A stretch of 64,000 bases of DNA from Cytophagaceae bacterium (GTDB taxonomy: Bacteria; Bacteroidota; Bacteroidia; Cytophagales; Cytophagaceae). Of this stretch, positions 6,751-17,200 are shown in pieces. The notes below the pieces were generated by a model. It saw only the letters and a list, made by a program, of their open reading frames with translations. It made no database searches and was not told the origin of the DNA. The stretch spans positions 33,851 through 97,850 of the forward strand of contig JAQZBV010000001.1 in assembly GCA_029237685.1 (NCBI GenBank). Reading direction: 5' to 3'. The translations under genes and the position numbers were made by a program. Every line of letters begins with the position of its first letter. Within the stretch, counting starts at the first letter, position 1.

Positions 6751-9150
6751 ATGAAGAGGAGAATAGCAAAGGTTGTTGTCTTGGGATCAGGCGTGATGGG
6801 TTCTCGCATCGCTTGTCATTTTGCCAACATTGGTGTTCAGGTTCTGCTACTGGACATCGTACCCAAAGAACCCAACGATCAGGAAAAGGCGAAAGGCCTT
6901 ACACTGGAAAGCAAGTCGGTTAGAAACCGCATCGTGAACGACGCACTGCTTGCTGCCGTGAAATCAAATCCTTCTCCTCTTTACGATCCCGCTTTCGCAC
7001 AACGCATAGAGACTGGCAACTTCGACGATGACATGTCGCGCATTGCCGAATACGATTGGGTATTGGAAGCGGTGGTAGAAAACCTTGACATCAAGAAAAA
7101 AGTTTTCGAACAAGTAGAAAAATACAGAAAAGCAGGAACGCTCATTACGTCCAACACGTCGGGTATTCCGATGCACGACATGAGCGAAGGACGCAGCGAA
7201 GACTTTCGCAAACATTTTTGCGGCACACACTTTTTCAATCCTCCGCGTTATTTACAACTTCTTGAAATCATTCCGAACTCCGCCACAGATCCTGAAGTCA
7301 TTGACTTCCTGATGCATTATGGCGATCGTTTCTTAGGTAAAACCACGGTATTGTGTAAGGACACTCCGGCATTCATCGCCAATCGAGTGGGTATCTACAG
7401 CATGATGGAAGGCCTGAGCGTGATGACGCAATTGGGTTTAACAGTAGAAGAAATTGATAAGCTAACGGGTCCTGTCATTGGCAGACCAAAGTCTGCCACC
7501 TTCCGTACCATTGATGTGGTCGGTTTGGATACATTGACCAAAGTAGCGAGAAACTTATCCAACCTTCCAAACGACGAGAAGAAAGATTTGTTCATCGTGC
7601 CCGAGATCCTGAATAAAATGGAAGCCAACAAATGGTTGGGTGACAAGACAGGACAAGGGTTTTATAAGAAGACAAAAGATGCGAGTGGCAAAACAGAAAT
7701 CTTAGCCTTAGATCTTCAAACTTTAGAATACAAACCACAAGGCAGACCAAAGTTCGCGACACTAGAAGCAACCAAAACCATTGACGGATTGAAGGACCGT
7801 TTCAAAGTCTTGCTTTCCGGTTCTGATAAAGCAGCAGACTTCTACCGCAAAACATTCCTGGGTTTGTTCGAATACGTTTCCAAACGCATTCCTGAAATCT
7901 CCGATGAAGTGTACCGCATCGACGATGCCATGAAGACGGGCTTCGGTTGGGAACTTGGTCCTTTCGAAACATGGGACGCTATTGGTTTGGAGCGTTCGCT
8001 GAAACTATTCGAGAAAGAAGGCAAGAAGCCTGCAGCCTGGGTAGAAGAGATGATCGCTGCCGGTCACAAATCATTTTATAAAGTGGAGAACGGCTTGTCG
8101 AGCTACTACGACGTCGCTTCCAAATCCTACAAAGTCATTCCGGGCACGGAATCCTTTATCATCCTTGATAACTACAGAGAACGTAAACCGGTATTCAAAA
8201 ACTCCGGCGTTACCTTGCACGATATTGGCGATGGTGTTTTGTGTTTAGAGTTCCATACCAAGATGAACACCCTTGGCGGTGAAGTCATCGAGGGAATTAA
8301 CAGAGCCATTACAATTGCAGAAAAGGATTACAGAGGATTGGTCATTGGTAACCAAGGGCCTAACTTCTCTGCCGGTGCCAACCTGGCGCTGGTATTGATG
8401 TATGCGGTAGAACAAGAGTACGACGAAATCGATTTCATGATCCGTTCTTTCCAGAACACGATGATGAGAGCGCGTTACTCTTCTATTCCTGTTGTGGTTG
8501 CTCCTCATCATTTGACATTAGGGGGAGGTTGCGAAATCACTTTACACGCTGATCATGTTCAGGCGCTTTCTGAAACCTACATTGGTTTGGTTGAGTTTGG
8601 TGTCGGTTTGATTCCTGCCGGTGGCGGAACAAAGGAATTGACCTTGCGTGTATCGGATTCGTTCGAAGACGGAGATATCCAATTGAATAATTTGAAAAAT
8701 GCTTACATGAACATTGCCATGGCTAAAGTTGCTACTTCAGCACATGAAGCTTTAGCCATGAATATTTTAAGAAGAGGCGACGGTATTTCTATCGGTCCCC
8801 GCATGCAATTGACGGATGCCAAGAACGCAGCCATCGCTTTGGCGGATGCAGGTTACACACAACCGAAGCAACGCAAAGACATCAAAGTATTGGGTCGTCA
8901 GGCATTGGGCATGTTCCATGCCGGTGCACATACCATGGTTTCAGGAAAATACATCAGCGAACACGATCGTAAAATTTCTGAGAAGTTAGCGTACATCATG
9001 TGCGGTGGAGATTTGTCTTCGCCAACATTAGTTTCCGAGCAGTATTTACTGGACTTGGAGAGAGAAGCGTTCTTGTCACTCACCGGTGAGAAGAAAACAT
9101 TAGAACGTATTCAAAGTATATTAACCAGTGGTAAACCTTTACGCAATTAA
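6751..9150 (+). CDS. fadN: 3-hydroxyacyl-CoA dehydrogenase / enoyl-CoA hydratase, FadN type
   Basis: 799 residues. The N-terminal NAD-binding Rossmann domain carries GSGVMG at about 10-15, followed by TSNTSGIP and GTHFFNPPRYLQLLEIIP, and the helical dehydrogenase domain follows (ANRVGIYSMMEGLSV; GDKTGQGFY). The C-terminal part (from about 480) is a crotonase fold with NFSAGANLALVL and GGGCEITLHADHVQ, the oxyanion-hole glycines, plus ETYIGLVEFGVGLIPAGGGT. Dehydrogenase-first order is that of Bacillus FadN and the reverse of E. coli FadB. It hydrates enoyl-CoA and oxidises 3-hydroxyacyl-CoA in fatty acid beta-oxidation. It is followed after 12 bp by the thiolase, so cotranscription is very likely. 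Length is as expected. Confidence 0.93.
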   Translation: MKRRIAKVVVLGSGVMGSRIACHFANIGVQVLLLDIVPKEPNDQEKAKGLTLESKSVRNRIVNDALLAAVKSNPSPLYDPAFAQRIETGNFDDDMSRIAEYDWVLEAVVENLDIKKKVFEQVEKYRKAGTLITSNTSGIPMHDMSEGRSEDFRKHFCGTHFFNPPRYLQLLEIIPNSATDPEVIDFLMHYGDRFLGKTTVLCKDTPAFIANRVGIYSMMEGLSVMTQLGLTVEEIDKLTGPVIGRPKSATFRTIDVVGLDTLTKVARNLSNLPNDEKKDLFIVPEILNKMEANKWLGDKTGQGFYKKTKDASGKTEILALDLQTLEYKPQGRPKFATLEATKTIDGLKDRFKVLLSGSDKAADFYRKTFLGLFEYVSKRIPEISDEVYRIDDAMKTGFGWELGPFETWDAIGLERSLKLFEKEGKKPAAWVEEMIAAGHKSFYKVENGLSSYYDVASKSYKVIPGTESFIILDNYRERKPVFKNSGVTLHDIGDGVLCLEFHTKMNTLGGEVIEGINRAITIAEKDYRGLVIGNQGPNFSAGANLALVLMYAVEQEYDEIDFMIRSFQNTMMRARYSSIPVVVAPHHLTLGGGCEITLHADHVQALSETYIGLVEFGVGLIPAGGGTKELTLRVSDSFEDGDIQLNNLKNAYMNIAMAKVATSAHEALAMNILRRGDGISIGPRMQLTDAKNAAIALADAGYTQPKQRKDIKVLGRQALGMFHAGAHTMVSGKYISEHDRKISEKLAYIMCGGDLSSPTLVSEQYLLDLEREAFLSLTGEKKTLERIQSILTSGKPLRN

Positions 9151-9162
9151 TTTTTGACGATC

Positions 9163-10347
9163 ATGGCAAACAGAGAAGTATACATAGTAGCAGGATATAG
9201 ATCGGCTGTGGGTAAAGCTCCAAGAGGCGCTTTCCGTTTTACGAGACCCGACGATTTGGGCGCAGCAGTCATTAAACATTTAGTAGCATCCGTTCCGCAA
9301 TTAGACAAAGAACAAATAGACGATGTCATTGTTGGTAACGCCACTCCTGAAGCAGAGCAAGGGCTGAACATCGGTCGTATGATTGCCTTGATGGGTTTGG
9401 ATACCGTAAAAGTTCCCGGTATGACAGTGAACCGTTATTGCTCTTCCGGTTTAGAAACGATAGCTATTGCTGATGCGAAAATTCGCGCGGGCATGGCAGA
9501 GTGCATCATCGCAGGTGGAGTAGAATCGATGTCACCGATTCCTTTCGGAGGCTGGAAAATCGTTCCGAATTTTGAAGTCACCAAATCCAATGCCGATTAC
9601 TATTGGGGCATGGGCTTAACAGCGGAAGCCGTAGCGAATGATTTTAAAATTTCCAGAGAAGACCAGGACGCTTTTTCTTATAAGTCACACGTAAAAGCAG
9701 CGAAGGCGATCAAAGAAGGGAAATTCAAAGACGACATCGCACCGATCAAAGTGACGGAAGTTTACCTGGACGAAAAAGAAAAGCGAAAAACACGTGAATA
9801 CATCGTCGATACAGACGAAGGACCAAGAGCAGATACTTCAGTAGAAGCCTTGGCCAAACTGAAACCTGTATTTGCCAATGGCGGTTCAGTAACAGCCGGT
9901 AACTCTTCGCAAACTTCAGACGGCGCGGCTTTTGTGTTGCTGATGTCTGAAGACATGGTAAAAAAATTAAATGTGAAACCAATTGCCCGACTGGTCTCGT
10001 ATGCAGTAGCAGGGGTGGAGCCTCGCATCATGGGTATTGGCCCGATCGAAGCGATTCCGAAAGCCTTGAAACAAGCGAATATGACGTTGGATCAGATTGA
10101 CCTGATCGAATTGAACGAAGCCTTTGCTTCTCAATCGTTAGCGATTATCCGCACGTTAGGCTTGAATGAAGAAAAATTGAATGTCAACGGAGGAGCCATT
10201 TCATTGGGTCACCCGCTGGGATGTACCGGAGCGAAATTGTCGGTGCAATTGTTCAACGAACTGCGTCGCCGCGGCGGAAAATACGGCATGGTGACCATGT
10301 GCGTAGGAACCGGACAAGGCGCGGCGGGGATCTTTGAATTGCTGTAA
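9163..10347 (+). CDS. fadA: Acetyl-CoA acyltransferase (thiolase)
   Basis: ATG 9163 (MANREVYIVAGYRSAVGKAP) is chosen; an upstream in-frame TTG would add only TIM-like residues. 394 residues, usual thiolase size. The acyl-accepting cysteine is Cys93 in NRYCSSGLETIAIA. The C-terminal active-site motifs NEAFASQSLAIIR, GGAISLGHPLGCTGAKL and MCVGTGQGAAGIFELL are all present. It cleaves 3-ketoacyl-CoA to acetyl-CoA and a shortened acyl-CoA, and so ends each round of beta-oxidation started by its operon partners. The gap to fadE is 208 bp and contains an inverted pair of intergenic repeats. Confidence 0.95.
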   Translation: MANREVYIVAGYRSAVGKAPRGAFRFTRPDDLGAAVIKHLVASVPQLDKEQIDDVIVGNATPEAEQGLNIGRMIALMGLDTVKVPGMTVNRYCSSGLETIAIADAKIRAGMAECIIAGGVESMSPIPFGGWKIVPNFEVTKSNADYYWGMGLTAEAVANDFKISREDQDAFSYKSHVKAAKAIKEGKFKDDIAPIKVTEVYLDEKEKRKTREYIVDTDEGPRADTSVEALAKLKPVFANGGSVTAGNSSQTSDGAAFVLLMSEDMVKKLNVKPIARLVSYAVAGVEPRIMGIGPIEAIPKALKQANMTLDQIDLIELNEAFASQSLAIIRTLGLNEEKLNVNGGAISLGHPLGCTGAKLSVQLFNELRRRGGKYGMVTMCVGTGQGAAGIFELL

Positions 10348-10379
10348 ATAATTACTCGGGTTGTTAGACCAATTGTCTT

Positions 10380-10405
10380 GCCCCTAAATCCCCTGAAGGG
10401 GACTT
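10380..10405 (-). repeat. CCCC/GGGG palindromic repeat (R1), reverse orientation
   Basis: Exact reverse complement of the copy at 10483-10508. The element consists of AAGTCCCC, TT(C/T)A, GGGG, ATTTAGGGGC and recurs nine times in the window. Confidence 0.85.
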
Positions 10406-10482
10406 AAAATAAGAAATAGAAGCAGAGTGAAAAAAAGAACTTCGCTATTAGTAATAAGACATTATAAGTATACTCCGCAGCA

Positions 10483-10508
10483 AAGTCCCCTTCAGGGGAT
10501 TTAGGGGC
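10483..10508 (+). repeat. CCCC/GGGG palindromic repeat (R1), forward orientation
   Basis: Pairs over 26 bp without mismatch with the copy at 10380-10405. Transcribed through, the fadA-fadE spacer would form a long hairpin with a 77-nt loop. The loop sequence itself shows no gene. Confidence 0.85.
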
Positions 10509-10555
10509 GAGGCAGTTAGATTAAACAACAAACAACGACCTAAATCAATACCACT

Positions 10556-12343
10556 ATGGCAGCATCTACTGATACGAAAAGAACAAGAGGCGGGGAATTC
10601 GCCATCAAGCAATTGGGTTTTAATGACGTGTTCATTCCGGAACAATTTGATGAAGAACAAAAAATGATTGCCGGCATGGCAAAAGATTTTTTGAATGCGG
10701 AAGTAATCCCTCACTTGGATCGTATCGATAAGCAGGAAGAAGGTTTGATGGAGTCGCTGATTGAAAAATCAGGAGAGCTCGGTTTACTGGGAACCTCTAT
10801 TCCGGAAGCATACGGTGGGTTTGGTAAAGATTTCAATACGTCTCTATTGATGACGGAAACCGTAGGTGCCGGTCACTCTTTTGCTGTGGCCTTAGCTGCA
10901 CATACAGGGATCGGAACACTACCGATTTTATATTTTGGTAACGACGCTCAAAAACAAAAATATTTACCCAAACTCGCTACCGGTGAGTGGAAAGCCAGTT
11001 ATTGTTTGACAGAGCCAGGCTCAGGATCTGATGCATTGGCTGCCAAAACAAAAGCTGTATTGTCTGCGGATGGCAGTCACTACGTGTTGAACGGACAGAA
11101 GATGTGGATCACCAATGCAGGTTTTGCTAACGTGTTCATTGTGTTTGCTCAGATTGATGGTGATAAATTTACAGGCTTCATCGTTGAAAAAGGAGAAGGT
11201 CTTACGCTTGGAAATGAAGAACATAAAATGGGGATCAAAGGATCTTCAACACGTCAAGTATTTTTGAGTGACTGCAAAGTACCGAAAGAAAATTTGTTGG
11301 GAGAAATTGGAAAGGGGCACTTGATTGCCTTCAACATTTTGAACATCGGCCGTATCAAGTTGGCGGCCGCGGCGATTGGCGCGAGCAAGCAGACTTCTAC
11401 TTTATCTATCCGTTACGCAAAAGAAAGAATACAATTCAAGCAACCGATTGCGAACTTCGGTGCGATACAATATAAACTAGCGGAACAAGCCATTCGTATT
11501 TATGCTTCTGAATCAGCGATGTACCGTGCAGGTATGGACATCCACCACGAAGAGGAGCGCCTGATGTCAGAAGGCAAATCTGCTGAACAAGCTTTATTAG
11601 GAGCGGCACAGGAATTTGCTATCGAGTGCGCGATCTTGAAAGTAGCGGGTTCTGAAACATTGGATTATGTAGCCGATGAAGGGGTACAGATTTTAGGCGG
11701 TTACGGATTCTCTGCGGATTATCCGATGGATAGAGCGTACCGTGATTCCCGTATCAACAGAATCTTTGAAGGAACCAACGAAATCAACCGCATGCTGATC
11801 ATGGACATGTTCCTGAAGAAAGCGATGAAAGGCGAATTGGATCTCATGACGCCGGCTATGGCCATTCAAAAAGAATTGATGGCTATACCGGATTTCGGAG
11901 AAGAAGCGGAAGGTTTGTTTGCCGAAGAACATAAAGCGTTGAAGAATTTCAAAAAAGCCTTGTTGATGATCGCCGGTTCTGCTGCGCAGAAGTTCATGGA
12001 CAAATTAGCCACAGAACAAGAGATCTTAATGAACCTGGCAGACATAGCGATCAACATCTACATGGCTGAATCAGCGGTATTGCGCGCGGAGAAAGTAGCG
12101 AGCATCAAAGGAGAAGAAGCAGCCAAGATTCAAATCTTAATGGCTAAAACATACACCTTCGATATGGCCGATCAAATCAACATCGCCGGTAAAAACGCAA
12201 TCAACTCGATGTCAGACGGTGACATGCAACGCATGTTGCTCATGGGCTTGAAGCGTTTTACGAAAATAGCACCGTTGAATACAAGAGATTCAAGAAGAGC
12301 AATCGCTGCGAAGTTGATTGACTCGGATCAGTATACGGCATAA
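10556..12343 (+). CDS. fadE: Acyl-CoA dehydrogenase with C-terminal extension (FadE type)
   Basis: 595 residues, longer than the usual 380, matching Bacillus-type FadE, which has an additional C-terminal helical domain (from about 420). The core shows SYCLTEPGSGSDALAAKTKA (about 141-160, the FAD/substrate signature), KMWITNAGFANVFIVFAQ and GGYGFSADYPMDRAYRDSRI. RIFEGTNEINRML contains the glutamate region used as catalytic base in many members. It introduces the alpha-beta double bond into acyl-CoA and passes electrons to ETF. As third enzyme of the marR-fadN-fadA-fadE cluster it completes the pathway. Its stop is followed by a strong terminator at 12381-12419. Confidence 0.93.
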   Translation: MAASTDTKRTRGGEFAIKQLGFNDVFIPEQFDEEQKMIAGMAKDFLNAEVIPHLDRIDKQEEGLMESLIEKSGELGLLGTSIPEAYGGFGKDFNTSLLMTETVGAGHSFAVALAAHTGIGTLPILYFGNDAQKQKYLPKLATGEWKASYCLTEPGSGSDALAAKTKAVLSADGSHYVLNGQKMWITNAGFANVFIVFAQIDGDKFTGFIVEKGEGLTLGNEEHKMGIKGSSTRQVFLSDCKVPKENLLGEIGKGHLIAFNILNIGRIKLAAAAIGASKQTSTLSIRYAKERIQFKQPIANFGAIQYKLAEQAIRIYASESAMYRAGMDIHHEEERLMSEGKSAEQALLGAAQEFAIECAILKVAGSETLDYVADEGVQILGGYGFSADYPMDRAYRDSRINRIFEGTNEINRMLIMDMFLKKAMKGELDLMTPAMAIQKELMAIPDFGEEAEGLFAEEHKALKNFKKALLMIAGSAAQKFMDKLATEQEILMNLADIAINIYMAESAVLRAEKVASIKGEEAAKIQILMAKTYTFDMADQINIAGKNAINSMSDGDMQRMLLMGLKRFTKIAPLNTRDSRRAIAAKLIDSDQYTA

Positions 12344-12376
12344 AAGTGGTCAGTGGACAGTAGTCCGTGATCAGTA
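12344..12376. repeat. GTGGTCAGTG-type simple repeat (R4)
   Basis: A short run of AGTGGTCAGTGGACAGTAG-like words directly after the fadE stop. Related words occur in both orientations around 33.57-33.70 kb. Confidence 0.5.
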
Positions 12377-12380
12377 GGCA

Positions 12381-12419
12381 AAACAACAAAGGCTCGCTTT
12401 AGGCGAGCCTTTGTTGTTT
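12381..12419 (+). terminator. Intrinsic terminator of the fad operon
   Basis: A perfect 17-bp stem (12381-12397 and 12403-12419) with a 5-nt loop, GC-rich core GGCTCGC/GCGAGCC, and T-rich 3' side. Confidence 0.92.
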
Positions 12420-12692
12420 ATACCTTTCTTAGGCTAAATCTATTTCCACCACTCATCTCCAATTATCAACGGCTCGTCCGAATTGGCTAGCCTTTTAGGC
12501 AAAAATTTTAAAATTTGGAAAAAAGAAAATTGAGGTCCTATCATTTCTTCCGCATGCACCAGATTGCTATTTTAAAGTAACACTTGAGTAAAAACAGAAC
12601 AACATTTTCTTTAATAGTTAGTTAAGTGGGGAAAATGATACCTATCATCCGAAAAATAAGACTTGATAATACCATTTTATCTGCAATAGCGT
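12420..12692. other. Non-coding gap upstream of the desaturase
   Basis: No credible gene or RNA was seen. The stretch is AT-rich and leads into the candidate promoter at 12693. Confidence 0.5.
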
Positions 12693-12700
12693 TAACTTTG
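12693..12700 (+). promoter_or_regulatory. Candidate Bacteroidota -7 box (TAACTTTG)
   Basis: TAACTTTG fits the TAnnTTTG consensus and lies 45 bases before the desaturase ATG. A TTG upstream (12663-12665) is farther than the usual -33 spacing, so support is moderate. Confidence 0.4.
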
Positions 12701-12745
12701 TACTCTCAATTAAGCGTAAGCTTTACCTGAAATTAAATCCACACC

Positions 12746-13858
12746 ATGTCCTTCGTTAAATTAAGATTCATTGACAAAAACAAGTCTCAGTTTTTTGCGA
12801 CCGTAAGAAGCAGAGTCGATCAGTATTTCGAGGAAAAAGGAATTTCAAAAAAGGCGAACGGCCTGATGATTTTCAAATCAGTTTTCTACCTGGGCACTTT
12901 CTTTGGTTTATACGGGCTGATTTTATCGAATCAGTTTCAGCCCTGGACAATGTTCTTTATGGCGCTCGGAATGGGAGCCTTTGCTGCCTTCATTGGATTC
13001 AATGTAGCACACGATGCGATCCATGGGGCATACAGTTCCAATGATAATGTGAACGAAGCCATATCAATCTTTTTCAATTTATTAGGTGCAAACGTATACG
13101 TTTGGAAAGTCACACATAATGTGGTGCATCACACGTATACCAATATTCCCGGTCATGACGAAGACATTGAAATCGCACCGGGTCTGATGCGGGTAACAGA
13201 TCACGACCAATTAAGGCCACATTATAAGTACCAGCACTTCTATGGTTTCTTTTTATACTGCCTGGCGAGTTTATCCTGGGTATTCAGAAAGGACTATGTG
13301 AAATTCTTCAAGGAGCGCATCGGACAAACCGATAACTCTATGCCTCCTAAAGCAGAGATCTACAAATTGTTTTTCTTTAAAATCCTTTACTACATCATGT
13401 TCATCATCATTCCTTTGATTGTATTGGATGTTACCTGGTGGCAGTTTGTGATCGGTTTTGTATGCATGCACTTTGTAGAAGGCGCTGTATTGGGTCTGGT
13501 ATTTCAACTGGCTCATTTGGTAGAAGGAACAGAATTGATTGATGCGAACGAAGACGGCAACATTGAAGAAGCCTGGGCGATTCATCAAATGCAAACAACG
13601 GCCAATTTCGGTTCAAGAAGTGCTTTGACGACCTGGTTATGCGGAGGCTTGAACATGCAGGTGGAGCATCATTTGTTCCCTAAGATTTGTCACATACATT
13701 ATCCTAAAATCTCACATATCGTTCGTGAAACGGCGTTGGAATTTGGAGTACCTTATCATGATAACACCAGCTTTTTTACGGCGCTAAAATCACATTATAA
13801 GGTATTGAAACATTATGGAGCCGATGCTTTGGCTCAGCAAAAATTAGCTCAGGCTTAA
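12746..13858 (+). CDS. Membrane fatty acid desaturase (acyl-CoA/front-end type)
   Basis: 370 residues with two pairs of membrane helices (for example MIFKSVFYLGTFFGLYGLIL and MFIIIPLIVLDVTWWQFVIG). The three histidine boxes that bind the di-iron centre are present: HDAIHG (His89-His93), HNVVHH (His124-His129) and QVEHHLFP near residue 300, with Gln as first ligand. The Q-x-x-H-H box is typical of delta-5/delta-6 type and linoleoyl-CoA desaturases. There is no fused cytochrome b5 domain, so an external electron donor is needed. It inserts a double bond into membrane lipid acyl chains and would serve membrane fluidity. It is a single gene with its own terminator, adjacent to the fad operon but separately expressed. 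Confidence 0.92.
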   Translation: MSFVKLRFIDKNKSQFFATVRSRVDQYFEEKGISKKANGLMIFKSVFYLGTFFGLYGLILSNQFQPWTMFFMALGMGAFAAFIGFNVAHDAIHGAYSSNDNVNEAISIFFNLLGANVYVWKVTHNVVHHTYTNIPGHDEDIEIAPGLMRVTDHDQLRPHYKYQHFYGFFLYCLASLSWVFRKDYVKFFKERIGQTDNSMPPKAEIYKLFFFKILYYIMFIIIPLIVLDVTWWQFVIGFVCMHFVEGAVLGLVFQLAHLVEGTELIDANEDGNIEEAWAIHQMQTTANFGSRSALTTWLCGGLNMQVEHHLFPKICHIHYPKISHIVRETALEFGVPYHDNTSFFTALKSHYKVLKHYGADALAQQKLAQA

Positions 13859-13886
13859 GAATAAGTAAAATAAAAACTCTTTTTAC

Positions 13887-13913
13887 AGCAGGTTTCTTTA
13901 AAGGGAACCTGCT
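13887..13913 (+). terminator. Intrinsic terminator of the desaturase
   Basis: AGCAGGTT (13887-13894) pairs with AACCTGCT (13906-13913) and is followed by TTTTT. Confidence 0.88.
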
Positions 13914-14295
13914 TTTTTATAGTCTGAAAAGCCGCCCTAGAGTATGTAAGTTTCCAAAAAGAACAGAAAAAAACAGGGATGTTATTTAAATCACTAATCT
14001 CTTTTAGCGCCATTTGATTTTAGCGCTGTTCTCACTTTTGTTGGTTACTAAGTGTAACAATACCCCTTTTTGGCTTACTAAAACGCTTTTTAGAAGACAT
14101 CCTTACAGATGTCCCACATTCTCTAACAAATCCTGCGTTCCTTTCTTTGAAACTATATTTTCCTTCGATGAGCTCATCATTGGAAGGAAAACGCTTTACT
14201 TATGATCAACCCGGCTAACTAACTTTTCATAAATCCAAGCCGTAAAATTCCAAGCTTTACTTTTTACCAGGAATACTTTTAAAACCAGAATTGAA
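13914..14295. other. Non-coding gap before the large beta-helix gene
   Basis: About 380 bases without a credible gene. An open frame at 14014-14205 has no good start and an unnatural composition. The word TTTTAGCGC occurs twice near 13.997 and 14.015 kb. No promoter consensus was found. Confidence 0.5.
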
Positions 14296-17200
14296 ATGAG
14301 AACATTTTACTTTTATGTGGTCATGCTGTGGTTTGCCATACAAAGCCAACCTTTATGGGCGGCAACTTTTGTGGTGGACAATACCAGTAATGTAGACCCT
14401 ATGACAACCTATACTTTGGGAGATGGGACAAACAGTCTGAGAAAATGCATACGACTGGCCAATGCTTTGGCAGGAGCCGATGTCATTAATTTCAATATCC
14501 CCGGTGCTGGTCCTTATATTATTTCCAGTGCTTCCACATTGACCGTTACGGGAAGTGTTTTGATAGACGGCTTTACACAACCCGGCGCGGCTGCAGGCAG
14601 TCCTGTCATTCAAATCCTTGGCATCACCAATAATATACAGTTACTCTCTCTCAGCGCCGGTTCAGACGGCAGTACAATTCGCGGATTGGTGCTTTATACC
14701 AACAACACAGGAGTCACTGGTATTCTGGCGAGCGGTAGTAACAACCATATCATTTGCGGAAACTTTATCGGTACGAATAGTGCAGGAACGGTAGTAGGCG
14801 GTTCCCTATCCCTGCAGTATGGCATTGATTTGAATACGGCAACAGGTTGTACGATTGGAGGCACGAGTGGTGCCGCTACACGCAACATCATTTCCTCCTG
14901 CTCGAACATTGCGGTGCGAATTCGTGTGGCTTCGCACAATACAACAATAGCAGGAAATTATATAGGCACTACTTCATCCGGCAATGTTGCACTGGCAAAC
15001 GCCAACAACGGCATAGACATCAATGCCTCTAATAACCAAACCATAGGCGGCAGCACTTACGCGGCAAGAAATGTTATCTCAGGAAATGTTATTGGAATCA
15101 ATGTTCAGATTTGTAACACCCTGGTGGTGAAAGGTAATTTTATCGGCTTGGGAGCGGATGGATCAACGGTGATCGCCAATACACAACAAGGTCTGAGGGT
15201 ACAGAACAATGGTACAGCAACTACTGCAGTAACCATTGGTGGTCCATTGCGTCAGGAAAGAAATGTAATAGGAGGCAACACCAACGACGGCTTACAATTC
15301 AATCATGTCAACGGCCTTACCATTCAAAATAATTATATAGGTTTTGACTCTACCGGTTTGGTCTCCAAGACGAATGGAGCAGACGGCATTCGAATAGCCA
15401 ATACCTGCAGTACGGTATTGATTGGCGGCTCTTCGTATAACCTGCGCAATGTGATTGGAAACAATAACGGAGTAGGCGTAAGAATGTCAGGCAACCTCGT
15501 ATCAACAGTTGTTAAAGGAAACTTTATAGGTCTGGCAGCAAACGGTAATACAGCAGCACCGAATACCGGCCAGGGGATTCAAATTTCATCGGGAGTGGCG
15601 GTAACAATCGGTGGGCCCATATTGGCGGAAAGAAATGTCATTTCATCCAATGCTAACGATGGGCTTAACTTTTCAGGAACAATTACCGGTGTTACGATCC
15701 AAAACAATTACATCGGTTTCGATTCAACAGGCCTGCTCGCCAGAGGAAATACAGGCGATGGCATTGACATGAACGGAGGCAGTACTATTTTAATTGGAGG
15801 CTCTGCGTATAATTTGAAAAATGTAATAGGCAATAACACGCAGGTCGGTGTCAGGTTATCGAACAGCTCAGTGTCAACAGTAATCAAAGGGAATTTCATC
15901 GGCTTGGCGGCTAATGGTACGACTGCTGCAGGAAATACCGGGAATGGCATACAAAGCAATACCGCTGTAGCAATGACCATAGGAGGGCCTTTACTGGCTG
16001 AACGAAATGTAGTCGCTTCTAACGGAGGCGATGGTCTGAATCTCAATCTCACCACTGGTCTGACGATACAAAACAATTACATCGGTTTTGATTCAACAGG
16101 GTTATTAGCCAGAGGAAATGTAAACGACGGAATAGAAATTTCAGGCACAAGCAGCAGCACCGTATTGGTCGGAGGTTCGGCTTACAACTTACGAAACGTT
16201 ATCGGAAATAATTCACAAGTTGGTTTGCGCATCAGCAATACCATCGTATCAACAACCATCAAAGGAAATTTCATCGGCTTAGCGGTTAACGGAAACACCG
16301 CTGCGCCAAACGGTAACCACGGGATGGAGATCAACTCCGCGGTCAGTCTGACGATCGGAGGTCCTTTGTTAGCTGAACGCAATATTGTTTCATCCAATGT
16401 ACAGCGAGGCATGACCATCAATAACTCCACACCTCTTCTCATTCAAAACAATTATGTGGGTACGGATTCAACAGGGTTAATCGCGAGAGGAAATACACAG
16501 CGGGGAATCAGTGTCAACAATGCCGCCAGTCTAACGATCGGAGGTACGGCTTATAACCTTAGAAATGTGGTAGCCGGTAATGGGCAGGTGGGTATTGCAG
16601 TAGACAATTCGCCGGGTGTAATCTTCAAAGGCAACTTTATAGGACTCTCCAGAAACGGCACAACGGCTATGGGTAATTTGCAGCATGGCGTATTGATCGA
16701 ACGCAGCAACGGCGCTTTGATTGGAGGTCCTACTGCACCTGAGCGCAACGTAGTATCGTGCAACTCGCAACGGGGTTTTGAAATCAACCAGTCCAGTAAC
16801 ATCCTCTTTGTCAACAATTATGTAGGCGTCGACTCCACCGCTACCTTGATGAGAGGCAATACACAAGTGGGTGTCGCCATTAACAATTGCAGCAATGCAA
16901 CAGTCGGAGGCACTACTGTATCTGTGAGAAATATTGTTTCCAATAATGGTTACGACGGGATACGCCTTGACAACAGCGCAACTCCTGTAGTACAAGGAAA
17001 TTATGTCGGTGTGGACATTACCGGTTTGCTGGATTTCGGTAACGGTGAAACAGGCATCAACGTGTACAATGCCGGTGTAGCAACAATCGGTGGTACGACG
17101 TACAGCGCCAGAAACATTTCCAGCGGCAACGGGCAAGATGGGATTTTCCTTCACGACAACTGTGCAGGTTCTATCATCAAAGCCAATTTTACAGGTTTAG

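Noticed and set aside
14014..14205. 63-residue plus-strand frame before the large beta-helix gene
   Set aside because: Poor start (TTG), odd composition (many F, C and R), no context.
16531..17154. 207-residue minus-strand frame inside the beta-helix gene
   Set aside because: Antisense to a clear repeat protein; it arises from its repetitive codons.
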